Position numbers and translations under genes: made by a program. Under the pieces are notes generated by a model. The model ran no database searches. It was not told where the DNA came from and worked only from the letters and a program-made list of their open reading frames with translations. From Boletus sp. NGJ (Eukaryota; Basidiomycota; Agaricomycetes; Boletales; Boletaceae), in assembly GCA_019096195.1 (NCBI GenBank), contig JAGTXK010000005.1, positions 310,001 to 374,000 of the forward strand: a stretch of 64,000 nucleotides of DNA. Reading direction: 5' to 3'. Positions 22,008 through 34,230 of the stretch are shown one piece after another; the stretch's first letter is position 1, and each line of letters starts with the position of its first letter.

Positions 22008-22808
22008 TTAGTTCATCAAAATTAAAGTGGTGGAGGATTGACTCAATATATGTTCATTGTGAGAGGAACAACATGCATTCTTTGTGATTATACATTACCT
22101 CAATTCTGAGCAGCCAATGGAGTTCACTGAGGTCTGTTACCTGGACAAACTGTGCGAGTTGGATCTTGACAGTGGTGATGGGCTTAGTGGTAGTGGCAGT
22201 GATCATGCAGTGATCAATGTGTACAACGATGATAGTGAGGGAGCTGCCAGCACATTTTACAAATACTGCTTGATTGACTTCACACTGTCAAAAGCAAAGA
22301 TTTGTCACTAGGATAGTAACTAACTTCTAGTACTATCGACGACTGCTCTGTTTTAATCTGTAGAATATCTTTTATAGGTGGCATACATGCCGCAGATGGG
22401 TAGGATCAGTGTATCCAGGTGGCTGGCACATGTAGATCTGCTCCCTTTATGTCGACTTGATGGAGTTCAAGGTCAAGGCAAGCAGTGAGAGTGAGGATGG
22501 TTCAAATAGAGGCAAGCTTGGCAACAGGGGTATACATGTCGAAGTAGTTGATATTGGGTACCTGTGAAAATCCTTGGGCAACAAGGTGCACTTTGTGATG
22601 GATGATATTTCCTGTGGCATCCTTTTTCACATGGAATACCCATTTTGATCTGACGAGGTTTGCACCAGAGAGAAGCTCAGTGAGCTCCCAGGTACTGGCT
22701 TTCTTGAGCATTTTGAGCTCATCATGTATGCCCTGTTCCCATTGGGACCAGTCTGGATGGCATTGGGCATCAGCAAGGGTGGTAAGCTTGAGTGCTTCAG
22801 CTGCAGTA

Positions 22809-24419
22809 AAGTGACTCCCAAAACTGTTCCAATACCTAACCCTAATGCAGTGCACGAAGCACACTGCAAACACCGTGGGAATGTCACTTGGCTTTGGTGG
22901 GACAAATAATAGTACATACCCTTGGCTACCTATGGGCGCTTGGATCGTGTGAGTTGATCTAGAGGAAGTGGAGATATAGCTATTTTAAAACAGCAACTAC
23001 ATTGGAACAGTTTTGGAACTTTTGATGTGAGCATTAGAATCTTTATGATATAAGGGAATAATTGCTGTTGTTTGGTGGTACAAACAAAGATATACATATA
23101 AATATCATGTCTGAGTCTAAAAATGTTCCCACACTTCTTGACTCTTAACCACTACCATCATGCGATCTTTCTCTGCCACTCAAAAAAACACCATCCTCTC
23201 TCAACTTGATTCTGGCCATTCCATCTGCTCTATTGCCTCTAGTACAGGTGTTGGCATTGCTACCATCTCTAGGCTTCATTCCAAGAAGTGTTCTGACCTT
23301 CAAAAGTCTGCTAGAGGCTGTCCATCAAAGCTTTCCTCTGTTAATATTCATCATGCTGTTTGCCTTATCTCCAGTAATAAGGCAGAGAATGCTGTTCAGG
23401 TCACCAAAGCTCTCTCCACTGTCACCAACCAGCCTCTCTATCCTAATACAGTTCATCATCATTTGAAAAAGATTGGTATGAAAGCCATAGTCAAGTTCAA
23501 ATGCCCACTACTCTCTGCCAAACATCGCAAGGCTCAGTTGGACTTTGCTTATGCTCATAAGGACTGGACTCTAGAGGACTGGAAGCAGGTGGTATGGCCT
23601 GATGAGACCAAAATCAATTGTCTTGGGTCAGATGGTCACAAATGGGCATGGAAAAAGCCAGGAGAGGGGCTTAGTGACAGATTAGTTGAGGGGACTTTGA
23701 AGTTTGGAGGGGGTCCTTTGATGTTGTGGGGCTGCATGGCTTGGGATGGGGTTGGCTATGCAACCAAGATTGATGGTAGGATGGATGGTGATCTCTACCT
23801 TCAAATTTTGAAGGATGAACTCCAGGATTCCTTGGAGTTCTATGATCTGAATCCTCCTGATGTTATCTTTCAACAAGATAATGACCCCAAGCATACTTGT
23901 AAAAAGGTCAAGAAGTGGCTGGAAGAGCAGGAATTTAGGACCATGGTATGGCCTGCACAGTCTCCTGACCTCAATCCCATAGAACATATCTGGCTTCACC
24001 TCAAAAGAAAGCTGGCAGACTATAAGGAGCCTTCTAAGGGAATAGAGGAGTTGTGGAGAAGAACTTAGGAGAAATGGAATGAGATATCAGCTGAGGTGTG
24101 TCAGGGATTGATTGAAAGCATGCCTAGGAGGGTTCAGGCAGTGCTTAAAGCCAAAGGAGGATATACCAAGTACTGATATATACCAAATACCCTTATGATA
24201 ATCAAAAGTTCCAAAACTGTTCTAATGTAGTTGCTGTTTTAAAATAGCCATATCTCCACTTCCTCTGGATCAAATTATATGATCCAAGCACCCATAGGTA
24301 GCCAAGGGTATGTACTATTATGTGTCCCACCAAAGCCAAGCGAAATCTCCATGGGTGTTTGCAGTGCACTTCATGCACTGCATCAGGGTTAGGTATTGAA
24401 ACAGTTTTGGAAGTCACTG
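22809..24419 (+). mobile_element. Tc1/mariner element A, 1,611 bp, TA target site
   Basis: The ends read AAGTGACTCCCAAAACTG and, inverted, CAGTGACTTCCAAAACTG, and are flanked by TA at 22807-22808 and 24420-24421. A subterminal CCTAACCCT block occurs at both ends. It is nearly identical in length and sequence to element C (39876-41486, opposite strand). Confidence 0.92.
23160..24176 (+). pseudogene. Tc1 transposase of element A, C-terminus cut by a stop
   Basis: 302 residues read from ATG 23160 to a TAG at 24066-24068. The frame then continues open to TGA at 24174 with the conserved tail (CQGLIESMPRRVQAVLKAKG). The paired helix-turn-helix N-terminus (TILSQLDSGHSICSIASSTG) is present. Catalytic acids are in VWPDETKIN, FQQDNDPKHT and SPDLNPIEHIW, with 34 residues between the second and third (DD34E). 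The stop lies after the last catalytic residue and removes about 36 residues. The same stop is in element C. Confidence 0.88.
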
Positions 24420-24421
24420 TA

Positions 24422-26060
24422 AGTCTGTGGGTTATGTATTTATTAAATGTTGTAGAATTGAAATTGAAATAGCTTCAAAAGGGATCTAGTTAATAATGTG
24501 GCTCAGTATTGATAACATACATACTTAGATGTATGGTAGTTAATACTAATAGATTGCTAGCCTTGTTAATATATATATAAACTTGAAAAAGATTAGAAAA
24601 GTCAAATTCTTTGAGTTACTTGCTATAAAGGGCAATGACTTTGTGGCTTGTAATTTGACAATATACTGGATTGTTGAGGTATTGATATGTTTCTAATTAG
24701 GTTGAAATGTAGTCACACTTTACTTAGCTCATTTGATAGGTTATAATAACATAATCTTTATTAAAATACTAAGAAGAATACAATTTGAGGCTTGTTTGAT
24801 TTGGCTGTACTATTATATATTTCTTTAGATGGATAGTCAGGAAAGTAATAGATATGCTACTATTAGGTCTATTAGAATTAAATTATTGGAGATCTTTTTC
24901 CTTTTATTGCTTTATTTAGGGTTTTATTCCAAAAGATGTTCTATTTTACTTGTACACTATTATTGGCGACAGGGCTTTACTCCTAACATCCAAATATGAT
25001 AAGCAAGTTTTTCCTTAAAGAATTTTATTATGAGACTATTCTCCTTGAAAGAAAATCTACTCCTTAAGTGGCCCAAAGTGCTCTTCTTTTATAAATAAAT
25101 ACAAAGGCTTGGTCAGCCAATCAAAACAGTTGGCTGCTTATAAATGCCAAGCTTGTGCTAACTGAAACATAGAGCTTTATGAAATGCTATACAAGACTAT
25201 GTAGGATATGATCACCTGATCATCTTCTCTTACTAGCATCTAGCTATATATAGAGTAACAAACCATATGTTGGAGAAGAGCATTTATTTCTTCTGAGTTT
25301 TATGGTGAAATTTTAAGGATTGGCAGGTTATATTAAGGATTATTAGGTTCTAGAGCATTGGAAGATTCTAATTATAGAATGCATCACATTCAAGTAGTAG
25401 CTTCTGACTATACATGAAACAAGTTTAATGCAGATCAACATGCTATCACTTCTTCTAGCAATAAAATGAGATAGCCAATCAACAGATATGAATGAGTGGC
25501 TTGTGACTACAACAATTTAGTTTGGCACTCTTTTTGTTTCACTTTCATGATATGATGACAATATATAAAATCAGTATGTTAATTAGATCTACACAATCAT
25601 CTATTAAACTATTACAGAATAGATTATAATGTTCACATATTACTGCCTATTACCATTATTCACATCAGACAATGAGGCCATTTACAAAAAATTATTAATC
25701 TAGATTATTTCAACAAGATAACCACCAGCTCATATAATATCAAATTTATGAAGCTTGCATGGGTCCTAGGAATATACATCATATATACATGAAAAAGAAT
25801 GACATTGAGCATGCCTACTCAGCTTTGAGCAATGTAGAATTCAATCATACATCATCCAATTCAAGGCAAAGTGGTTCAAGTTTAATATACACTATATGAT
25901 GGAGTATTTGTAAGTTCAAGGTCATTGTGTGGAGTATCATTGTGTGCTCTGGTCTCTCCAAAGAGTTGATTATATCAGCCAAGTTCTGTAAGACCACTAC
26001 AGTAACTCAAGAGGTGGTGTAAATATTATATCAACTGCCCAAATGCCCTCTAGCACATAA
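24422..26060. other. AT-rich, CpG-free stretch without recognisable genes
   Basis: I find a single CG in about 1.6 kb (near 24,965) and no open frame of interest. Most likely this is heavily decayed repeat sequence. Confidence 0.5.
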
Positions 26061-26900
26061 ATGAGCATCACAAACTTATCTATTATAATTCACAATATAA
26101 TCAATGGTTTCTATTGTACAGTGTGTATAGTAAATTCTTATCTCCACTGTGATAATCAATCTGTGATTGCACTTGCCAAATGTTACAACCCTTCCTTTTT
26201 CCTCTCTTTATCCTTCACATCTCTTGTTCATTGTCACACAGTGGGACTCCATGTAACTACACTTACTGTACCTTCCATGTTGTGTACTTTTAGCATCACT
26301 TACACAAGAAATCCCTTCACCTTCTTTTTCCTTCCATAGGATTCATCATGTGTATGGCTTACTCATTCTTATTCCATGCTCAGTACATATATAAACTCTA
26401 TGTAACCTACTGTTCTCACAATTTACACCTACTTAGTGAACTTCCATCATCTTCTAGCAGGATCTCTCAAAGTTGTTGTTCTACTTCTGAGTAAACACTG
26501 CTTCCCTTATTGTGACTTTGTTTTTGTGAATGAGTCTATCAATCACAATAAGAAAGATCCTTGTCGTCAAACCCTTGACCCTATTATAGGGATCTCTTGT
26601 CTTGTAGCCATAGTCACTACCTAGTTCTCTGGTAGCTTATTGCTACTTGACCTTTCTGAGTTAACATCTATTTCTACCTGGAGTAGTCAAAACACCAAAG
26701 ATGGCACATTTCATGCACAAACAAAACACATAGATATATAGTATCATTTCATATGTTTTACACTTGATAATAATTCCATTCATATACTTTACTGTCCCAC
26801 TAACAAGATGAATGCAGACACTCTCATCAAGGCCCTAGCTAGTGTCAAAACAAAGCATTTTGCTGCAGCACTAGAACTACATGCTGTTTGAGGGAGTGTT
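26061..26900 (+). mobile_element. Second Copia fossil, RNase H end, split by a solo LTR
   Basis: LHCDNQSVIALAK at about 26,140-26,180 and, after the inserted LTR, AQTKHIDI and LIKALASVKTKHFAAALELHAV (about 26,710-26,890) are the conserved end of Copia RNase H. A purine-rich GAGGGAGTGTTGCAG follows, probably the start of its own 3' LTR. Broken and CpG-poor. Confidence 0.75.
26181..26694 (+). mobile_element. Solo LTR, 514 bp, TSD CCAAA
   Basis: It begins TGTTACAACCC and ends GTAGTCAAAACA, with CCAAA at 26176-26180 and 26695-26699. It shares blocks with the LTR at 31602-32142 (GTGGGACTCCATGT, ATATAAAC, ACAATTTACACCTACTT). It is inserted in the Copia RNase H region. Confidence 0.9.
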
Positions 26901-28300
26901 GCAGTATGAGACATCACACAGGTATTACTTACCTAAGCACATTATCATTTTCTTGCTGCTCATACTGCTTCACCTCAGTGACTTCCAATGTTACTGAGGT
27001 AAGACGGTCTATCCTTACATTCCTATAGCCTATACTAATTACACCTGGCTCTATATTTGCTATAAGTTTGGTTTCAATATAACATGCACTATTCAGGCAA
27101 AGTAGAGGTTGACTAAGCCAGTTATTTACATCCACTAGCCATTGTTCAGCTTGCTCCCCTAACCTTTTGACTTGACAAAGATGTCTTTTGAACCACCACC
27201 ACCACCATCCCCCCATGGGAAAACCCTACTAGCAAGGGCCCTACAGCCTCCTCTTCCAAACACAAGTGCATGAATACCCACCCATGCACTATCTGCATCT
27301 TCAACATTGACAAGGGTTTTCATACCCTGTTAAAGAGGTCCCTTAAGATCCATTACACCCCTCCTTCCCTTCCTAACTTTGTCTTGGACTATTTCAACAC
27401 CAACCACTTCACCTGCACCTGGACTACCAGGTCTGGCCCTAATCAGGGAAATCATTTAATGTCCCCCACACCCCACCCATAGCCTTCAATCTGACCACTA
27501 TGCAGTGCATTGAAAAGTGGACTTATTGCACTGATTTGGGGCATATCTAGTCCCCTCCACTCTTAATGCCTACAGGTGTGTCCCATCTCCCCTCATACAC
27601 ATTTACTACAGCAACATGCTCATTCACTTCCACTGGCAACTGGCAGCCCATAAAGCTGCTAGTGGACACCAGATTCTGCCAACCCCTCCAAAGTGCCATG
27701 TCAGCTCCCAAGAAAGTAGCTGATCCTAAACCCAAGCAGTATGAGGGGCTGAATGCACAAATATATAGCATACAACTATGTGGAGAGTGTGCAACTATTT
27801 GATGGTCAAGCATGTAATATTGGGATGTTGGGCTCAGAGTACTATAATTTCACACAAGGAAATATAAGTACTGTAAAAAACCATTATTGTGAGACTACTC
27901 TTAGTGCTGGTAGTTAGAGTATGGTATGACTCAATGGATGGTATATGCATGGTAATGACTGTAATGTTGTACTGCATAAACAGAAATCATTAATGAATGC
28001 TAGTAGTAGAGGAACTTAGAAACTCAGAGTTGGAGATGTAAATTAGGGGAGATTTGCAAGAAAGAGATTAGCATCAACGAATGGAGGGTTATTTAAAAAG
28101 GTGGACTCAGAAGTATGTTGTAGACTAGCCCCATGGGTTGAAATAAGTGCCTCAAGTTGGCCAGAGTGCAGATGGTTGGTGGTGTGAAAATGGAACACTC
28201 AGACCAGGGACAGGTAGCATAGCCACCTCTGATGGGTGACTACTATGGGGAATAGATGCCAATTCCAGGAAAGCTTTAAACTGTGGACTCTGATGTTCTG
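26901..28300. other. Repeat-derived region without an assignable gene
   Basis: A - strand frame (26929-27216) and + strand frames around 27,180-27,800 are Pro/Ser-rich or low in information, and I cannot assign them. CpG is almost absent. It may include the LTR and leader of the Copia fossil ending near 26,900. Confidence 0.35.
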
Positions 28301-28379
28301 TTACAGACTATATTATTTTTCCCTTTATTTCTACTATTTTTCCAGATTTTATACAATGACTTTCGCATTTAGCCCCTAT

Positions 28380-28900
28380 AACCTGATCCTCCTAAATGCT
28401 CAAGTCCATCCATAGATCTAGACCCACAGACCTTATGGCATCCTTATGCTTGCCTCATGCCCCCATCTATCACTCATCCACCTCATATACTCCTCATGTC
28501 CAACTTTCCTTCCATTCCATGGCTGTACTGATATACATGTTATCCTCATGTTAGCCTCACTAACCATGCATGTAGCATAGCATATCAATAGATCTAGTGT
28601 ACATAGATGTAAACCCCTAGACAGTATATAAAGGTACAAGAGCCACCAGAGGACCTCAGTCTTGTCCTCTTGGTCTTGCCCATCCTCTACAGGTCTGGGC
28701 TAAGAGCTACAAGTACTAGCATCACTTGCCTATAGTCTAGATTAGCCCCAGGTAGGGTTTGATCACTTCATTAGGACAAGACTTTTAATAGACCCTCAAA
28801 CTAGCTATAGTATCTGATTGCCCACCTCTTGTCAACCTTTGTCCCTAGTAATCAGTAGGAGCTCACAAACTTGCCAGTCATAGTTTCCCACTGATCTCTT
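28380..28900 (+). repeat. LTR-like segment
   Basis: A TATA-box-like GTATATAAAGGTACAAG at about 28,625 is followed by a pyrimidine-rich leader, the arrangement of the LTRs in this window. I could not identify both ends or a target duplication, so this is tentative. Confidence 0.3.
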
Positions 28901-30600
28901 GTAACCATTAGTGCCCATCAAACACAAGAAAACTCCCTTTGCCCTCCTCTAATTCTTTGGTAGAAAGGAGACATCATCAGAGTGCACAGAGAGTGCATTT
29001 AGTCACATATATAGTCATAGCAGTACTTAGTACCCTAGCAGACCTCCAAGACCTTCTTGTCAAGCCACCAGCAGGCTCTCATCATACCACACCTAAAGCC
29101 CAATACCTTGGTACACTCCATACTTAAGCACCTATAGGCCAGCAACCCCCATAAGAGAAGCAACCCCACTAGCTAAGGCAGTCAGTTGGGATCAGATAGT
29201 CAGTCACTGTGGAGCATCCCCCAATGCCACCCTTCATGCCCCCACTACCTCATCAGAGGCAACAACACTACTTGATCCTCTCCATTTCCATTTCCATTGA
29301 GCTTTCCTCCCTTCATTCAGAGATCTTAAAGATCATTAGAGAGGGGATACAATTGGATTTACAGCAATGAGCCCATCAGGAACAGATCAATCAAATCAGA
29401 TTGGAAGAAGAGTCCACATGACCCATGTTCATATTGAGGCATGTTTATGACTTCAGTCATCATTTTCAAAGCAATTAACTCCTGATCATATCATACCTAC
29501 TATTTTGCCACAGTGGTCATGACTTTCTCTTTATCCTATTCCTGTATATGGCGCTACATCTACTCTTAGACCTCAAGCTCTACTCTGCACACCTGTGCAT
29601 TACCATACAGATTTAAACCAGCACTAGCATCCTTAAATCTACAATCCACAGAGTATCTAGATTCCACCCTTGCTCTATTTCTATCCCGAATAGACCAGCT
29701 GCACCCCCTCCATATTCTGAATCTGACAAAGAGAATTTGGATCACATCATCCAGTAAGCATGCATTGCATAGATCAACATTGAAGTTGAACTCTGATCAA
29801 AGGAAGTGATTTCAATTTCATGTAACAAATTTTGCCAAGTGCGAATTGGGTAAACTCTATTAGCTCATTTTCTTATATCACTCAATCTTGAAAACCTTGC
29901 ATTGTTTGAAATCACAAAACTCAGATAAGGTTCACAAACCTATATAAACCAATTCCTATTTGTGATTCTATATATCTACACCACCTTGCTTCTTGCTATC
30001 ATATATTGCATTTATAGGTCAACACCTAAGAATTGCCCCCTTGCAATCAACTTTCCCAGAAATGCAAAGTTCTGGTCAGTTACAATCAGTGATTCTACTA
30101 TCACTTGGAACATTCAAGGACAAGCAGAGATTAAAGAAGAAGAACCAGCAAACTGGGAAAACCCTGACTGTTAGAATGGTTGGTATAACCCAGATTTTGA
30201 CAACAAGAACACCTGAAATGCTCAACCCCTAGTTGAATTCCTATTGAATGATTCTGTGAAGAACAGTAAGGTTCTCATTATATATACCTTCTTCACCAAT
30301 GCTCTGCTGGCTTTCTGGACAAGGGAGTGAGAGCAGAAATTCAAGACCTAAAGATCATAACAAAAGCAAGTCAGGATAGAGTCTGTAGAGCATTTGATGT
30401 GTAGATTCTGGGATCTGAATTATAAAATGAATATGAAAGGGATATAAGAATAAATCTTACCAGAAAGTGGACTGTTTTGTTCTTGAAATAGTATTTAGGG
30501 TGCTGCTCTTGACTCAAAGGAATATTCATGTGAGTGTAGTTGCAATGTTTCTGATTGAGAGTGGCAAAAGAGTGAAAGCAACACTTTAGTAAGCAACTGC
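28901..30600. other. Decayed repeat DNA without recognisable genes
   Basis: Only short frames are present (for example + 28939-29127, + 29962-30174, - 30371-30604), none with a family pattern. A TATA-like CCTATATAAACC at about 29,940 suggests another retroelement relic. Confidence 0.35.
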
Positions 30601-30639
30601 ACAAACATTTTGGGTAGTTGCTTATATAATCATTCAGAT

Positions 30640-33040
30640 GCAGTGACAGTCCATGATGTCAACAAGAAGATTGCATGCCAGCTCACCAGCATAACAACTT
30701 TCTGGACCTTCTAGTCAGGGAGTATTGGAGTGCAGATGTGCTCTGTGCTCATGATATTTTACACAATGCATACCAGCAAGCTTCACAACTGTTATGACAA
30801 GAAGACAATGATCAATTTCACCTCCAAATTCATTTCAACCAGATTTATTACCAGATGATACCATTGTTAGAAGCTATGCAGCATGAAATGAAGAACCTGG
30901 ATATCCATTGGATTACTGATTGTGTATACACTTTTGGTGAGCTATTGAGCAAACTAGAGCATGCAGCTTTGGCTGCAGGTGAACAGTACCTATGTTCTTG
31001 CTAGCATATTGATAACTGAGACTAGAAACACCAAAGGGAGGGTCTGACAACAGACATTATTCAAATCACACCTATACATCACTGTCAATCAGGTGGTCCT
31101 GGCCACTCTTGTTTCAAATTTAATCAAGACTGGCTGGCTGAGGCAGTATTCTCCACCCATCACATTCCACTCCAAACTCTTGCAAAAGCCCTTAGTATGT
31201 ATTAGAACACTCTATGTCATCATCTTCATATGCACAGTCTTTTCAGTTGCCAGTGCTCTAACATAATGGACCATAAGCTTGATGAGCTTATACATCATTA
31301 CAAGCACAAATGTCCAAATGCTGGTCACTGATTTGTCATGGCATATCTCAAGTCCTATGAAATAAGTGTACAGCACACATATGTTTGGATGTCTATGCAA
31401 CAGATTGATCCACTTGGTGGGATTCTCTGTCATTGAAACAAAGTGCAGCATTATTATATATGTATATTAGATGCCATGGTCAAATTACTTATGACAGACA
31501 GCCACCACAAGTTGATTTAATAGGGATTTGTTGTTCATAGTATGATTGTTGTATGGTATGTAGAAATTTTGAATCTAAGAAAAGCTGCTCACAAAGTGAA
31601 CTGTTACAACTTCCTCTTTCTTTCTCTTTTCTTCGTCCTTGCTTTGTCCTCACCTACATCTTGTTCTCACGCTCTGAACTTACTGTCACATAGTGGGACT
31701 CCATGTGACCATTTCTACCTTTTACACTGTGTACTTCTAATACTGCTTTTACATGAGGAATTCCTTTTTTATTATTCTTTGCTCCATAGAGTTCTATTAT
31801 ATTGGCAGCTTTGTCATTTCCATTCTATGTATATAAACCTTGTGTAACCTACAATCTCAACAATTTACACCTACTTGGTGAACTAACTTTCATTATTACC
31901 CTCCTGGAATTCTAAGAGTTGTCATTCTACTCTTGAGAAAACACTTCTTCTGAGTTTTGACTTTGTTCTTCTTGAACAAACTCATAACCATGACAAGGAG
32001 GACCCTTCCATCATCAAACCCTTGATTCTATTGTGGAAATTCTTCCTCTTGTAGCCTTATCAGCTACCTTCTCACCCCAATAGCTAGTTGTTACTTGACA
32101 CATTCAAGTTAATGCCTACTCCTACCCAGGGTAGTCATAACATGGACAGATTGTCAGATTACAAGTCAATACAAATAATTATGCATCTACAGTGCTCAAT
32201 CTTTTTCTCAACACCATCATTCATATGTTCATGGAAATTGAGGTGGTGAAAATATGGATGTCAGTGTGGATGATTCAACACTATGGTCCTAATAGATCTT
32301 CATTCATGTGGGGGAAATCCACACCAAACCCTCACATTGAACAACTTTGGGTTGACATTGGCATGCATTTTTTCTCACCTTGAAGAGAATCATCTACTTA
32401 ACCTGAACAATTCACATCACTTCTGCTCTTGCAACATTTATAGAGCAGCTTAATGATGACTGCCACCAATTTCAAGAGGACTGGAACCACAACCCAATCT
32501 CAAAGTGAGGTTACAATCAAATACTGCTGGTATGTGTGTTAAAGTCTAATTATGTATGTGATCAAATTGGAGGTGCTAACTTTATACAGGACATGCCATT
32601 TCTATCTGAGGTACAGCATGGTATATATCCAGAATGCTATAAAGACATACATTTGCAACATATATGTAGAATGAAATTGATGAAATTGATGTACAAACCA
32701 AGATTGCCACCAATCAAGATCAACATATCCAACATGCAGCTGTCACTGTGCCATCTACAATCATGCTGTTTTATTCTGTGGAGGCACATGAAGCTTTTAT
32801 TCTTGCTCTTCAAGCAAGCCAAGACCAAGGTATTATTCCAATGGGTTATGGAGTTGCAGAGAATGAGTGGGCAGCAGATGGATTCTATCTTAAAAATGAA
32901 GTAATCTCCATTGGTTGTGGTGTGAGGGAGTACAACATTCATTTGCCATTTCAAAGCTGGTGGCCACAAGCTGTTTTGTGGGCACAGAGTGCAGATGCAA
33001 TGACAACAATCCATATGATCAAAGAGGGTGAGCTCTAGAT
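30640..33040 (+). pseudogene. Fungal repeat-associated integrase-type protein (DDE integrase core family), fossil
   Basis: The pieces match a protein family common in Agaricomycetes repeats: an HTH-like segment near 31,080-31,200 (TGWLRQYSPPITFHSKLLQKPL), a segment near 31,250-31,420, an integrase-core end near 32,310 (HIEQLWVDIGMHF) and a conserved C-terminal block at 32,748-33,038 (FILALQASQDQGIIPMGYG, ADAMTTIHMIKEGEL). An LTR (31602-32142) is inserted in the middle. The element is broken at several places and CpG-poor. It is not a Ty3 or Copia integrase; which transposon class it served is not visible. Confidence 0.6.
31602..32142 (+). mobile_element. Solo LTR, 541 bp, TSD TGAAC/TGGAC
   Basis: It begins TGTTACAACTTCC and ends GTAGTCATAACA. 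The flanking pentamers TGAAC (31597-31601) and TGGAC (32143-32147) differ at one position. Same family as 26181-26694. It carries ATGTATATAAACC as a probable TATA region. Confidence 0.85.
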
Positions 33041-33170
33041 ACTATAACTATGAATCTACAAATACAGTAGGTTGTGTTTGAAATAATGCTATCTTGTATT
33101 CTTTCCCCTGAGTCTTCTATCCACTTAGTCTTTAGACTCTCTACTATACATACATTGACTTGACTACTTT

Positions 33171-33455
33171 GTGATACTAGTGGTAGTGATGTCAAACCCA
33201 GCAGCATGTGACCAGTTCATTCCAGGTGCAGGATGCAAAGATAACCACTGTCAAACATGTTATTGGAAAGAACAGCATCACTCATCCATCCAGCCTGATG
33301 TGGATGCCTCAGCAAGTTCTGCTCTTAATGATAATAGCACACCTTATCCTGGCTCATTAGTCCAGAGGATTTTCAGCCAGTATGCCTTACAACAAAGGCT
33401 TCAATCACAAATGACTTTCCAGGTTGCTCATAATGAGGCTTTGTCAGGGTTTTGA
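33171..33455 (+). other. Open frame with a Cys-rich N-terminal part, unassigned
   Basis: 94 codons. The first half has a C...C...C..C arrangement (CDQFIPGAGCKDNHCQTCYW), the rest is Ser/Gln-rich. It lies just after the integrase-type fossil and could be a downstream exon or second gene of the same element. No family recognised. Confidence 0.3.
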
Positions 33456-33756
33456 AGAACTCTTTTTAGGCTGCCAGTTGCACAATAGACAAGTCTTTGG
33501 CTTTTAAACAAAATCAAGCTGTAAAGTATAAATTTATGATAATTTTTGCTCACATATTTTTTCTAGGTTGGAATGGGTGGTAGCAGTGGATCAAGGCTTT
33601 TGAGCTTGCTTATGTCGGAAAATTGGAAGTTTTAATTCAATGGATTGTAAAGTATTGCAATGCCTAAATAGGATATTACCATTACATTCATATTGAGATA
33701 GTAAAGGTCCAATTGAAATAGCATGCTAATCAGAATTTCAATTGTTGTTGCAATGG

Positions 33757-34230
33757 GATTCGAACGTGGCCGGTATCATTTTGATCATGTGTGTGGTTGC
33801 AAAGCAATTATATTGTGTGAATTGTGAGAAGATTACAATGTGGCTTACAATGATATCATGTGACTTTTGATTAGATTACAATGTGGCATGCAATGATGTC
33901 ATGTGAATTGTGATAAGATAACAATGCAATTGCAATACAGTCACAACAGGGGGTAAATCCATAAAAAGAAAGTGTGGCACAGTTTCAATAGTGTGAGAAT
34001 CACTGAAATAGGCCGATCCAACTGGCCAATGAGAATTCTCTTTTATTGCTTTTGGGACTGGGATTTGAACTTGTCACCACCAATCTGACTGGCCAATCAG
34101 AATTGTCTTTTAATGCTGTTGGGACTGGGATTCGAACCTAGGACTTTGTCATCAGTATCCCAAATCATTAGCTAATTTTACTATAATTACTACTCACCTC
34201 ATTGATAGTTAACCATTAGGCTATGCATCC
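33757..34230 (-). repeat. tRNA-derived SINE-like cluster
   Basis: On the - strand a pol III A box (TAGCCTAATGG, about 34,215-34,225) lies upstream of a B box (GGTTCGAATCC, about 34,130-34,140). A second B-box-like GTTCAAATCC lies at about 34,070 and a third (GTTCGAATCC) at about 33,760. The segments around 34,010-34,075 and 34,080-34,140 are near-duplicates (CTGGCCAATCAGAATT, TGGGACTGGGATTCGAAC). A-to-B spacing of about 80 bases is longer than in a plain tRNA, and no clean cloverleaf folds by eye, so I call these SINE relics, not tRNA genes. Confidence 0.55.
33827..33950 (+). repeat. Imperfect direct repeats, about 55-bp unit
   Basis: Two and a half copies of a unit containing AGATTACAATGTGGC and CAATGATGTCATGTGA lie just next to the SINE-like cluster. 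Confidence 0.6.

Larger units (their letters stand above)
18186..22808 (-). mobile_element. Copia retrotransposon fossil, RT-RNase H part, split by a PIF/Harbinger insertion
   Basis: On the - strand, 22,808-22,008 carries the start of Copia reverse transcriptase (WELTELLSGANLVRSKWVFH, VAQGFSQVPNINY). Sequence from 18,947 to 18,186 carries the end of RT and the RNase H region (YRYLLGTKDLKLLYGG, MVSWSSKQQEII, LFLDNQPAIALTKDHQYHA, NIFTKALPSPKVKHF). The element is broken at several places. The Harbinger element 18948-22007 sits inside it, and the Tc1 element at 22809 cuts its 5' side; I do not recognise Copia beyond 24,421, so the rest is lost. Confidence 0.82.

Noticed and set aside
23682-23999. 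Antisense frames of 90-160 codons in every Tc1 element (also at 37694-38170, 40296-40613, 54108-54585, 61664-62141)
   Set aside because: They are mirror frames of the transposase core, repeated because the core is repeated; no independent family pattern.
26929-27216. 95-codon - strand frame with Trp-rich end
   Set aside because: Trp run comes from a CCACCACCACC repeat; no family pattern.
33827-33950. CRISPR-like array
   Set aside because: Eukaryotic context, only two to three units, no regular spacers.
34056-34230. Functional tRNA gene
   Set aside because: A and B boxes are present but spacing is long, stems are imperfect and segments are duplicated; SINE relic fits better.
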